Shown in pieces: positions 1-8,150 of a stretch of 64,000 nt of DNA. The first letter of the stretch is position 1. Each line of letters opens with the position of its first letter. Below the pieces are notes generated by a model, which was not told the origin of the DNA, did no database searches, and was given only the letters and a program-made list of their open reading frames with translations. The position numbers and the translations under genes are program-made. The stretch is from Cohnella candidum (GTDB lineage Bacteria; Bacillota; Bacilli; Paenibacillales; Paenibacillaceae), in assembly GCF_003713065.1 (NCBI RefSeq), contig NZ_CP033433.1:1-64000 (forward strand), read 5' to 3'.

Positions 1-1
1 A

Positions 2-682
2 ACGCAAATTATGGCGGACGATATTCGCTTCGTGATCGATAAGTTAACGGATATAAACGCCGGGAAGACGGATTCGATTTTAGCAGGTAAATTGGATCTT
101 GAGAAAATCGGTGTCGTCGGTCATTCGCTGGGCGGTGCGGCGGCGTACAATCTGGCCCTCAACGACAGCAGAATAAAGGCTGCAATCAACTTGGACGGCG
201 CTGTGTATGCGATTCCTAACGCCAACAAGTCTAACGCTCCTTTTCTCATGCTGGCGAATGATGAGAACGGAATCCAATCGATCATAAAAGGCGAGCCCTT
301 CATGCTCAAACTGGAAGAGATCCGCGCCGAAGATCAGGAAGCAGTGGCCTCCGCCTATGGCGGCAAAGAAGCCTATATGGACATTTACAGAAAACAGAAA
401 CGGGCCGCAAGCGGACTTGCCGAAACTTTGAAGGCGGAAGACAGCTTATTGGTTATCAAAGGCAGCGCCCATATGAAATTCTCCGATATCGGACTTTTTC
501 TGGGGCTGGGTTTCCGCCGCTTCATCGGAATCAACGGGGAAACCTCATCCGAAGAATGTTTGGATATCGCAAGAGCGGTCACATTGAACTTTTTCAACCG
601 GCATTTGAAGGATGGAACCAAGGATTCGCTGGAATCCGTTTTTCGCCAATATCCGAAGCTGCAGAAAGCCAAGTGGTCGTAA
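2..682 (+). CDS. alpha/beta hydrolase, PAF-acetylhydrolase/dienelactone-hydrolase like (5' end outside window)
   Basis: This is the C-terminal part of a serine hydrolase; the frame is open to the left edge (T-Q-I before the first Met at 11), so the real start lies outside the window. The nucleophile elbow G-H-S-L-G-G is at positions 119-136, and a late S-A-H segment near 469-477 is a good candidate for the catalytic histidine. No membrane segment is visible. The stop is 13 bases before the next gene, an ABC ATPase, so they may be co-transcribed. Substrate cannot be told; lipid or ester hydrolysis is an inference from the fold. Confidence 0.75.
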   Translation, partial: TQIMADDIRFVIDKLTDINAGKTDSILAGKLDLEKIGVVGHSLGGAAAYNLALNDSRIKAAINLDGAVYAIPNANKSNAPFLMLANDENGIQSIIKGEPFMLKLEEIRAEDQEAVASAYGGKEAYMDIYRKQKRAASGLAETLKAEDSLLVIKGSAHMKFSDIGLFLGLGFRRFIGINGETSSEECLDIARAVTLNFFNRHLKDGTKDSLESVFRQYPKLQKAKWS

Positions 683-695
683 TGGAGGTGATCCT

Positions 696-1616
696 ATGAA
701 CGAGATACTGCGAACCCGCCATCTGACAAAACGTTACGGCTCAAAAACGGTTGTGCACGACTTGAACATGACGATTAGAGTCGGTGATATTTACGGATTC
801 TTGGGGCAGAACGGTGCTGGGAAAACGACGACGTTGCGGATGTTGATGGGTCTGATCCAACCGTCTGACGGTGAAATCGAATTATTCGGCTCCGCGCTGC
901 ATGAAAACAAAAGATCGGCAATGGAGCGCATCGGCGCCATCATCGAATACCCAGGGTTCTATCTCAATCTGAACGCGGTGGACAATCTGGAAATCCATCG
1001 CCGTCTGATGGGGATGGGCAACAAAGAATGCATAGACGACGTTCTAGCGACTGTCGGCTTGCTTGATGCCAAAAGGCAAAAAGTGAGAAGTTATTCGCTT
1101 GGAATGAAGCAGCGGCTTGGCATTGCCCGCGCTTTGCTTCATCACCCCGAACTTCTCCTGCTGGACGAACCGACTAACGGTTTGGACCCTGGTGGCATTA
1201 AAGAGATGCGGCAGCTCTTTTTGGAGCTTGCCAGAAAGCGCGGCATTACGTTTTTAATTTCCAGCCATTTGCTAAGCGAAATCGAACAATTGGCTACCAA
1301 AGTAGGGATCATCCACAAGGGGAAATTGCTTGAAGAAATCGACCGGGAAACCTTGCAAAAGAAGACCCGGCACTATCTGGAGATCAAGGTGACGGACGCG
1401 CAGAAAGCCGCCTTTATTTTGGAGCAAAAGCTGGGTATCACGGATTATGTCGCAGCCGGTCCCGGCATCCTCCGTCTCTATGAGCATCTTGAGCAGCCGG
1501 ATCAGGTCAGCCTTACTCTGGCGAATAACGGGGTCGGCGTAAGAGAGATGGCGTTGTCGGGGGACAGCCTCGAAGACTATTTTCTTAAGATCACGGGGGG
1601 TGAAAGGCATGTTTAG
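696..1616 (+). CDS. ABC transporter ATP-binding protein (BcrA-type)
   Basis: The 306-residue nucleotide-binding subunit of an ABC-2 type exporter. Walker A is G-Q-N-G-A-G-K-T-T near residues 38-46, followed by the signature Y-S-L-G-M-K-Q and Walker B L-L-L-L-D-E-P-T-N-G-L-D. The start at 696 is chosen over an in-frame ATG at 612 because GGAGGTG lies just upstream at 684-690 and similarity begins there (MNEILRTRHLTKRYG). The C-terminal 80 residues match the extension usual in bacitracin/antibiotic resistance ATPases. Its stop overlaps the permease start by 8 bases, so the two are translationally coupled. Substrate unknown; peptide antibiotic export or lipid handling is typical for the family. 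Confidence 0.9.
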   Translation: MNEILRTRHLTKRYGSKTVVHDLNMTIRVGDIYGFLGQNGAGKTTTLRMLMGLIQPSDGEIELFGSALHENKRSAMERIGAIIEYPGFYLNLNAVDNLEIHRRLMGMGNKECIDDVLATVGLLDAKRQKVRSYSLGMKQRLGIARALLHHPELLLLDEPTNGLDPGGIKEMRQLFLELARKRGITFLISSHLLSEIEQLATKVGIIHKGKLLEEIDRETLQKKTRHYLEIKVTDAQKAAFILEQKLGITDYVAAGPGILRLYEHLEQPDQVSLTLANNGVGVREMALSGDSLEDYFLKITGGERHV

Positions 1617-2379
1617 CGTTCTCCGTGCTGAATTTTTGAAACTGAAGAACACCAAGATTCATTGGCTCATACTTCTAGGCGCCATACCGGCAAACCTGAT
1701 CACTTTGTCTGCTTTCCTGCCGAAAGTAACGCCCGATGGCACTCCGGCAGGGATTGATTTACAGGATATGTTCTATCGGCAGGGGATGACGATTACCATT
1801 CTGGCGCCGTTCATGTTCGCGTTGATGACTGGTTATATCGTCTCGCGTGAATACCAAGAGCGCACGATCAATCAACTGTTTTCCTACCCCATCTCACGGG
1901 TAAGGATTCTCTTTGCAAAACTGGCAGCCGTGTTATCGCTGATTGTCGCCACTTCAGCTCTCTCCTGTGCTTCGGTTACGGTAACCGGTCTGATTGCCGC
2001 TTTGACACAACAATTCGATTGGGCCGTCGTCTGGGCGGGAATTCGAATGAATATGCTGGCTTGCCTCCTTGCGTTCGGCACGATACCCGTAGCGGCGGCG
2101 CTTAGCATGGTTGGCAAGAGTGTCATCCCTTCGACGGTGTTAGGGGTGTTTGCTACAATCGTCACCCTCATTGGAGAGATGGGGCATGGCATGAAAGGAA
2201 TTCTTTTTCCGTGGCTGATGCCGTATTGGCCGGTTCGGGAGTTAGGCCAAGGTTTAGCGGAAAGCGGACCCAACCCTTATTTAGCGCCTGGAGCGGCCAT
2301 TCTTGCGGTTACCTTTGTTGTTTCGCTCCTTTTCTGCATCGTTTATTATGAAAAAGCGGAAGTTCACAGCGGTTCTTGA
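1609..2379 (+). CDS. ABC-2 family transporter permease
   Basis: Membrane subunit partnering the ATPase just upstream. About six hydrophobic segments are visible, starting with W-L-I-L-L-G-A-I-P-A near residue 18 and ending with A-I-L-A-V-T-F-V-V-S-L-L-F. The Y-I-V-S-R-E-Y-Q-E-R-T-I-N-Q-L segment is typical of BcrB/YtrC-like permeases that work with BcrA-type ATPases. ATG 1609 is preferred to GTG 1600 because the G-rich ribosome site at 1595-1600 is spaced for the ATG. A terminator shared with the convergent gene follows. Probably a two-component exporter; the cargo is not known. Confidence 0.85.
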   Translation: MFSVLRAEFLKLKNTKIHWLILLGAIPANLITLSAFLPKVTPDGTPAGIDLQDMFYRQGMTITILAPFMFALMTGYIVSREYQERTINQLFSYPISRVRILFAKLAAVLSLIVATSALSCASVTVTGLIAALTQQFDWAVVWAGIRMNMLACLLAFGTIPVAAALSMVGKSVIPSTVLGVFATIVTLIGEMGHGMKGILFPWLMPYWPVRELGQGLAESGPNPYLAPGAAILAVTFVVSLLFCIVYYEKAEVHSGS

Positions 2380-2395
2380 AACTGTGTTATAGCAT

Positions 2396-2425
2396 AAAAA
2401 AACAGCCTCCCCAGGCTGTTTTTTT
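2396..2425. terminator. bidirectional rho-independent terminator
   Basis: Stem AACAGCCT (2401-2408) with AGGCTGTT (2413-2420), loop CCCC, flanked by an A-run on the left and a T-run on the right. It can stop both the ABC operon from the left and the galactoside arm coming from the right. Confidence 0.9.
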
Positions 2426-2436
2426 GTTACGGCACT

Positions 2437-4485
2437 TTAAAACTTCACATGAAGCAGCTTGGCTTCGTCAGGCTTCAAGCGGACCTTGATCTCTTGGCTC
2501 GACTCGTCATAGCCCACGTCCCCGCCATCCCACATGTCCCTGATGGAGAGATGCGACGCAGCCGGGAAGCCAAGCCGTTGCAAATTCAGCCGTTTGTCTT
2601 CGGCATCCCCCGGATCCAAATTAAAAACCGCAATCCAATGCTCGCCGTTTCCATGCAGCACGAAGACGCTTTCCGCCCGATCCCCGCTAGAACCTTCCAC
2701 CGGCCGGAACGAGATTCCTTTGCGTGCCAAATCCATGATTTCCGGCCGGGTCAACCAATCGACGGCCCGCGATGCGGCGCCTTCTTTCCGGAAGTCGTCC
2801 CCGAGCAGCATGGAGGTCCCTGCGAGAATCGACGCGGTCAAGCGGCCTCTGCCTTCGTTCGGCGTCGATTCGCGTTGATTGCAGCTTTGGAACAGCACGG
2901 TATGGTCGGGATCGTTGAACCGGTACAGCGTATCGTTGATCCACCAGCCATACGTGATCGCGTTCAGAAGATACTCCGTGTCGCCGGCTAAGCCGAACAC
3001 GTCGCAGGATACCCGCCGGCTGTGCGCGTATCCATGAGGGAACAGAGGGGCAATCGAGAGATTGAGGAAGAACGGCTTGCCGATCTTTTCAGGCGAGACG
3101 GTATCCTGAATCATGGCCATTCCGAGATTGTAGGCCTGAATGCCGCTGCGGATATTCGGGTCGTGGTGCCGGCCTTCGAGGGCTCCGTGGCAGAGGAAGT
3201 CCGCTTTGGCATACTCGAAGCCCCACTCCACGAACTGCTCGAGCTGGCGCTTGATCCTTTCCAGAGTCACCGGATGGCTTGGATCCAGGGCATAAGCTCC
3301 GGCGATGGTCGGGAGCAGGTTGCCGGATTGGTCTTTGAGAAGCAAATCGCGATAGACGTATCGGCCTTCGTATCCTTCCACAGGCCGCTCGGGATCTTTG
3401 CCCCAGTAGGCGAAGGGCGTGAAATAAATGCCCGGTTTCTGGCCGTTGGCGCGCACTCTATTCACGGCTTCTTGCAACTGTTCGCCGGACAGGCTGTTCC
3501 AGAAGGCGTCGAAGTTGATATAGACTCCGCCGTCGGAGGTGAATCCTTCTTCTTGCAGTTCCCGACGGATAAAGTCCGACGTATGAACGTACACGTCTAA
3601 ATCCAATTTTCCCATGACCGCAGCCCAACTGTTCCAGCCGAAGGGAACGCCGTGATCCCAGGGAAGCTTCGGCGCCATAACCGCGTTCGCGCGGCCATAG
3701 GATTCCAATCCGTCCCGGTAATCGTCGAACGCGCCGACGAAAATCCGCGGCGATACGTTCACTTTGCCATGGGCGGAACCATGGGGCAGCGTATCCCGCG
3801 TATGTAAGCCGGTGACGCCGCCGACCACGCGGAGACGGGTGACTTCTCCGGGCATGGCGCCTTCCACTTGGATGCCCGTTTTCCAAAAGTCGTGGGTGAT
3901 TGATCCCAGTACGAACCCGTTACGACTTTCCGAGTCGTAAACGGCGGTAACCTCATAGCTTTCCACGGTAGAAGGAATGGCATGGGAGGCGAAACGGACC
4001 CATTTATCGTTGTCATACGGAACGAACAGCGCGCGGATATTCCGGCTCGCTCCGGCGCCGAAGCGCATGACGGGTTCATCATTGCTCAATGCGACAAGGG
4101 GAGCGAGATGGTTGGTCTCCCACTCTTCGACGTGCTCCGCTTCAAGCTCTACCAATACGTACGGTAATCCTTCGTACATCCACAAGTGCTGCCGAATGAC
4201 CGGGTTGCCGGCTTGCCGATGCTCGAACGTCCAGCGGATCCCTTGGCCGAAACCGTCTTCCACGGACTGTATGGAAGCATCGGGCACCTGATGCTCCGTA
4301 AACCAAGAGGTGCGCAAACGTTCTGCTCCGAAAGCGACTTCGCCGAACAGTCCGCTTAAACTCTCCCCATTTTGCCAATGTAAAGCCAGCAGACCGCCGA
4401 TCAAGTCGCACTCGATGCGCAAAATTCCATTATCCGCGCTCATCATGCGGGAATCCGCCTCAATCCGGATTTTTGGGTTAACCAT
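2437..4485 (-). CDS. GH36/GH27-like alpha-galactosidase family glycoside hydrolase, cytoplasmic
   Basis: A 682-residue glycosidase without signal peptide. Residues 1-270 form a beta-rich N-terminal domain and about 278-530 a (beta/alpha)8 barrel containing F-G-W-N-S-W (282-287) and I-N-F-D-A-F-W. The likely nucleophile is Asp429 in A-K-A-D-F-L and the likely acid/base Asp495 in R-R-V-S-C-D-V, by analogy with the retaining GH27/GH36 clan. The C-terminal 100 residues are a beta domain. It is the last gene of the leftward arm, 18 bases after the permease, so it probably hydrolyses an imported galactoside in the cytoplasm. Exact linkage cannot be read. The same barrel layout recurs in the secreted enzyme at 11742-14825. 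Confidence 0.85.
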   Translation of the reverse strand: MVNPKIRIEADSRMMSADNGILRIECDLIGGLLALHWQNGESLSGLFGEVAFGAERLRTSWFTEHQVPDASIQSVEDGFGQGIRWTFEHRQAGNPVIRQHLWMYEGLPYVLVELEAEHVEEWETNHLAPLVALSNDEPVMRFGAGASRNIRALFVPYDNDKWVRFASHAIPSTVESYEVTAVYDSESRNGFVLGSITHDFWKTGIQVEGAMPGEVTRLRVVGGVTGLHTRDTLPHGSAHGKVNVSPRIFVGAFDDYRDGLESYGRANAVMAPKLPWDHGVPFGWNSWAAVMGKLDLDVYVHTSDFIRRELQEEGFTSDGGVYINFDAFWNSLSGEQLQEAVNRVRANGQKPGIYFTPFAYWGKDPERPVEGYEGRYVYRDLLLKDQSGNLLPTIAGAYALDPSHPVTLERIKRQLEQFVEWGFEYAKADFLCHGALEGRHHDPNIRSGIQAYNLGMAMIQDTVSPEKIGKPFFLNLSIAPLFPHGYAHSRRVSCDVFGLAGDTEYLLNAITYGWWINDTLYRFNDPDHTVLFQSCNQRESTPNEGRGRLTASILAGTSMLLGDDFRKEGAASRAVDWLTRPEIMDLARKGISFRPVEGSSGDRAESVFVLHGNGEHWIAVFNLDPGDAEDKRLNLQRLGFPAASHLSIRDMWDGGDVGYDESSQEIKVRLKPDEAKLLHVKF

Positions 4486-4503
4486 GCTAATCTCCCCCGT
4501 CTA

Positions 4504-5397
4504 TCAGCTTTTGATCGCGCCCATCATAATACCTTTGACGAAATAGCGCTGCACGAACGGATACACCATGATGATCGGGAGCGTGGCCACCATCGTGACG
4601 GCCATCCGAATGCTTTCCCCGGATACCGGAATCCGCTTTGAGCTGTTGGCCAGCTTCTCCGCTTCCGAGACCATGTCGCCGGTCTGAAATTGGTTCAGGA
4701 TTTTGACGAGCACGGCCTGCAGCGTTTTGAGCTCCGGCTTGTACGTATAGATGTAGGAATCGTACCAGGCGTTCCAATGTCCGATTCCGATGAACAAAGC
4801 GATGGTCGCCAATACGGGAATGCAGAGGGGAAGCACGATTCGGACGAAAATCTGCAGGTCGTTGGCGCCGTCGATTTTCGCGGATTCTTCGACCTCGCCC
4901 GGCAGCCCTTCGATATAAGTCCGGACCAAGATCATCAGGAATACGCCGATCAGGCCGGGGAATATGAACACCCAGAAGGAATCGATCAGGCCCAGCGACT
5001 TGATGACCATGTAGGTGGGAATCAGCCCTCCGCCGAAGTACATGGTGAAGATGAAAAACAAGGTGAAAAATCTCCAAGCCACCAGCTCGCGTTTGCTGAG
5101 CGAGTAAGCCATCATGCTGATGGCCAGCACCGACAGAGGGGTTCCGAGCAGCGTCCTCAGAACGGTGACTTTGATGGAACCCATCAATTCGGTGTTGCGA
5201 AAGATTGTGGCGTAGCTTTCGAACGTGAACACCCGGGGCCACAAGTACAGACCGCCCCGCACGGAATCGGTCGCGTCGTTCAGGGAAATGACGAGGATGT
5301 TCCAGAAAGGATAGAACGTCACGACGAAGACGGCGGCCAGGAAGAGATAATTGAACAGGTCGAACCACGTGTCGGAATCGGTGAATCGGCGCAGCAT
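4504..5397 (-). CDS. carbohydrate ABC transporter permease (LplC/YtcP type)
   Basis: A 297-residue inner-membrane permease with six predicted helices, beginning Y-L-F-L-A-A-V-F-V-V-T-F-Y-P-F-W. The cytoplasmic EAA loop that contacts the ATPase is E-E-S-A-K-I-D-G-A-N-D. The ending F-V-Q-R-Y-F-V-K-G-I-M-M-G-A-I-K is the usual C-terminus of the LplC/YtcP branch. It lies 13 bases after the partner permease and forms a heterodimer with it. No ATPase is encoded in either arm of the locus, so a shared MsmX-like ATPase is implied. Confidence 0.92.
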   Translation of the reverse strand: MLRRFTDSDTWFDLFNYLFLAAVFVVTFYPFWNILVISLNDATDSVRGGLYLWPRVFTFESYATIFRNTELMGSIKVTVLRTLLGTPLSVLAISMMAYSLSKRELVAWRFFTLFFIFTMYFGGGLIPTYMVIKSLGLIDSFWVFIFPGLIGVFLMILVRTYIEGLPGEVEESAKIDGANDLQIFVRIVLPLCIPVLATIALFIGIGHWNAWYDSYIYTYKPELKTLQAVLVKILNQFQTGDMVSEAEKLANSSKRIPVSGESIRMAVTMVATLPIIMVYPFVQRYFVKGIMMGAIKS

Positions 5398-5410
5398 CCG
5401 GCTTTCCTCC

Positions 5411-6394
5411 TTAAAACAGCGATTGGTTATTCAGCTTCTTGGATGCGAAGTTCACGACGACGATCAGCATGAACGCCACGACGGAGTTGAACACGCCGAC
5501 CGCCGAAGCATACGAGAACATGGAATTTTGGAGACCGTACCGGAAGGAATAGGTCGACAGGACGTCCGAATAATCTTGGACGAGGCCGTTGCCGAGCAAG
5601 AAATGCTGGTCGAATCCCGCATTCAGGATGCCGCCCAGAGAAAGAATCAGCAAAATGACGATCGTCGGCTTCAAATGGGGCAGCGTGATGTAGCGAATTT
5701 GCTTGAACCGTCCGGCGCCGTCCACTTTGGCTGCCTCGTACAGATCCCCGTTGATCGAAGAGATCGCGGCCAGATAGATGATCGAGCTGTAGCCCATGTC
5801 CTTCCAGGTGTTGGCGAACGCGACGATCCACCAGAAGTACTTGCCTTCCTGAAGGAACAGAACGCTTGCGTCCGTAAGGTGCAAGAACTTCAGCAGACTG
5901 TTGACGACGCCGTCCGAAGAGAGAACGGTGACGACGATATTGGCGGCAATGACCCAGGAAATGAAATGTGGCAGGTAGGAAACGGTTTGTACGGATCTCC
6001 GGAAGAGTCCGTTCTTGACCTCGTTGACGGCAATCGCGATGATGATCGGCGCCGGAAACGAGAAGAGGAGCGTTAACAGCGTGGAGGCGATCGTGTTCCT
6101 CATGATGCGGACGAAATCGCCGTTGCGGAAAAAGTATTCGAACCAGTCCACGCCGACGAATTCGGCATGGAAAAGATGATGCCAGAAGTCGCCGAGCGAC
6201 GGCTGGTAGTTGACGAAGGCCATATAAATGCCGACCATGGGCAAATAACAAAAGCACAACGCCCAAATCACGGCAGGCGAAAGCATCAACAAAAGATACT
6301 TCTGTTCATTCAGCCGGCGAGCCAACTTTTTCTTGGCGGGTGCCGTTTGTCGGAGTTCACTTGGCTGAATCGGCGTAACGGCGGAGGTTTCCAA
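5411..6394 (-). CDS. sugar ABC transporter permease (LplB/YteP type)
   Basis: The first gene of the leftward galactoside arm, a six-helix permease with EAA loop Y-E-A-A-K-V-D-G-A-G-R and C-terminus A-S-K-K-L-N-N-Q-S-L-F typical of the LplB branch. I place the start at a TTG at 6394 (327 residues): GAGGTG lies six bases before it, and the predicted promoter -10 box is at 6426-6431, which would put the longer TTG start at 6424 upstream of the transcript. The N-terminal 45 residues before the first helix are charged and cytoplasmic. It partners the permease at 4504-5397 and probably the binding lipoprotein at 10000-11664. Confidence 0.9.
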   Translation of the reverse strand: METSAVTPIQPSELRQTAPAKKKLARRLNEQKYLLLMLSPAVIWALCFCYLPMVGIYMAFVNYQPSLGDFWHHLFHAEFVGVDWFEYFFRNGDFVRIMRNTIASTLLTLLFSFPAPIIIAIAVNEVKNGLFRRSVQTVSYLPHFISWVIAANIVVTVLSSDGVVNSLLKFLHLTDASVLFLQEGKYFWWIVAFANTWKDMGYSSIIYLAAISSINGDLYEAAKVDGAGRFKQIRYITLPHLKPTIVILLILSLGGILNAGFDQHFLLGNGLVQDYSDVLSTYSFRYGLQNSMFSYASAVGVFNSVVAFMLIVVVNFASKKLNNQSLF

Positions 6395-6425
6395 AGCATG
6401 CACCTCATTCTCTCGTAATGTCAAA

Positions 6426-6455
6426 ATTATAGGTTCGGTTTTTAACCTCGTTCAA
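6426..6455 (-). promoter_or_regulatory. sigma-A promoter of the leftward galactoside arm
   Basis: On the minus strand TTGAAC (6455-6450), an 18-base spacer and TATAAT (6431-6426). The predicted transcript starts about 25 bases before the TTG at 6394, which fits a short leader with the GAGGTG ribosome site. Confidence 0.75.
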
Positions 6456-6517
6456 TAAAACAATCTGCAGAAACATACGGGAAAACGTCTTTCATCGGCT
6501 GAAGCGGTGAAGGACGT

Positions 6518-6546
6518 CTTTTCTCCTTTCCGGCGAGGAGTATAAT
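6518..6546 (+). promoter_or_regulatory. probable promoter of the yesN-yesM-binding protein arm
   Basis: A perfect TATAAT is at 6541-6546 but the -35 region (about 6518-6523) matches poorly, as expected for an activator-dependent promoter. The start would fall near 6553, giving a short leader to the TTG start at 6579. It is back to back with the leftward promoter in a gap of about 185 bases. Confidence 0.5.
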
Positions 6547-6578
6547 GGGAGAAAATGCAGGCAAGGGAGGAGTCGGCT

Positions 6579-8150
6579 TTGTTTACTCTGTATCTCGTCG
6601 AAGACGAGAGCATTGAACTTGATTTTCTCAAGGAACAAATCGACTGGCCCGGCATGGGGCTCGAAGTCATCGGTTCCGCCCGGAACGGCAGGGCGGCCTG
6701 GGAGCAAATCCAGTCCTTAAAGCCGGATATCGTCCTGACGGACGTCAAGATGCCCATAATGGACGGCTTGAAGCTGGCTTCCTTGATCCAGGAGAACCTG
6801 GAAGGCATGCAGACGGTCTTCTTGAGCGGCCATGACGAGTTCGCGTACGTGAAGTCCGCTATTACGGCGGGGGCCGGCGGATATTTGCTGAAGCCCGTCG
6901 ATCCGGAGGAACTGTCCGGCGTCATGGAGAAAGCGAAGACCGAAGTGGAGAAGGAAAAGCGTTTCCGCAGTTCCAGACAACTGCTGGCGGACAAGCAAAT
7001 CGAAGAGATTTTGCGGCGGGCCTCGAGTGCCGACGGGGAACAGGCGTGGCAGGAACTGCTGCAGATCGACCCGGCGTTTGCCTATAAGGATTTTGGAAGC
7101 GCTGTCATTAAAATCGATAATCGGGAAATCCTTCCGGAGGACTTGCAGCAACGCCTCAAAGAAATGGGAGGTATCAGCGGCATCGTCCGCTCCGTACTGA
7201 AGGAACGTCAACAAGACGGATATTTGGTCGGCATGGAGGACGGGCGGTGCTTTCTCGTGGTTCCGGCATCGGATTGGGCCGCGGACGAATCGTTCTGGCA
7301 GGCGTTATCCGAATCCATTCCAGAAGGCGAGTCATGGACGGTCACGATCGGCCATGGCGAGCAAGCTTTGACCTTGGACCGCGCCGGGCAGCTGTTCGCG
7401 CAAGCCGATCAGGCATGTCGGGAAAGCTTTTACGCCGGTCCGGGCCGCGTTATTCGTTATGGGCAGAAACTCGAGGAAACAAGCTTTCACAAGCCGGCCT
7501 TTTCCGGCTTGAAGGAGCCGGACATGCACGCCGAAAAGGTGACGGTCTCCGGTCTGCGAGAGTTTGCGGATGAAATCGGGCCTTATCTGGATCGGGTGGC
7601 GTTGCTCAGAATGCCCAGAGAGGAAATCTATTCGCGGGCTTCCGAATGGCTCAGAGGGCTTTCCTCCGAAATGACCAAATACGAGGAATGGATGAGAAAA
7701 GGCGGGGGCGACCATCGCGAATGGAGCCGGCAAATCGGCCGGGCGGACTCGATTCACGGCATCAAGGCGGTTCTGTCGGATTTATTGAATCGGATCGTTC
7801 TCTTTCTGGAGGAGCAACAGCAGGATCGGCAAGCGGTACTCGTTCGCCGCGTCACCGAGATCGTCGACGCCGAATACGCCGAAGCCCTGACGATCGAATA
7901 TTTGGCGGAGAAGGTCTATCTGTCTCCCAATTATTTAAGAGCGCTGTTCAAAGAGAAAAAGGGATGCACGATCCACGAATACTTGACCCGCGTCCGCCTC
8001 GCGAAAGCCGTGGAGCTGCTGGGCGACAAAACGCTCAAAATCCATGATGTGGCGCACCGGGTCGGTTTCGAGAACACGTCCTATTTTTGCTCGATCTTCT
8101 ACAAAGCCCAAGGAGTCACGCCGAATGAGTATCGCAAAAAGTTCCTCTGA
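6579..8150 (+). CDS. response regulator, YesN-type AraC family
   Basis: Cytoplasmic DNA-binding response regulator of about 523 residues. The receiver domain (1-120) has the acidic pair E-D-E at 8-10 and the phospho-acceptor Asp55 in V-L-T-D-V-K-M-P. A helical linker of about 300 residues follows, then an AraC/XylS double helix-turn-helix (about 425-523) with A-E-K-V-Y-L-S-P-N-Y-L-R and V-A-H-R-V-G-F-E-N-T-S-Y-F. The start is put at a TTG at 6579 because AGGGAGGAG is six bases upstream and the receiver fold begins there; the in-frame ATG at 6555 sits almost on the predicted transcript start. It overlaps the kinase gene by 26 bases. It probably activates both arms of the galactoside locus. Confidence 0.9.
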   Translation: MFTLYLVEDESIELDFLKEQIDWPGMGLEVIGSARNGRAAWEQIQSLKPDIVLTDVKMPIMDGLKLASLIQENLEGMQTVFLSGHDEFAYVKSAITAGAGGYLLKPVDPEELSGVMEKAKTEVEKEKRFRSSRQLLADKQIEEILRRASSADGEQAWQELLQIDPAFAYKDFGSAVIKIDNREILPEDLQQRLKEMGGISGIVRSVLKERQQDGYLVGMEDGRCFLVVPASDWAADESFWQALSESIPEGESWTVTIGHGEQALTLDRAGQLFAQADQACRESFYAGPGRVIRYGQKLEETSFHKPAFSGLKEPDMHAEKVTVSGLREFADEIGPYLDRVALLRMPREEIYSRASEWLRGLSSEMTKYEEWMRKGGGDHREWSRQIGRADSIHGIKAVLSDLLNRIVLFLEEQQQDRQAVLVRRVTEIVDAEYAEALTIEYLAEKVYLSPNYLRALFKEKKGCTIHEYLTRVRLAKAVELLGDKTLKIHDVAHRVGFENTSYFCSIFYKAQGVTPNEYRKKFL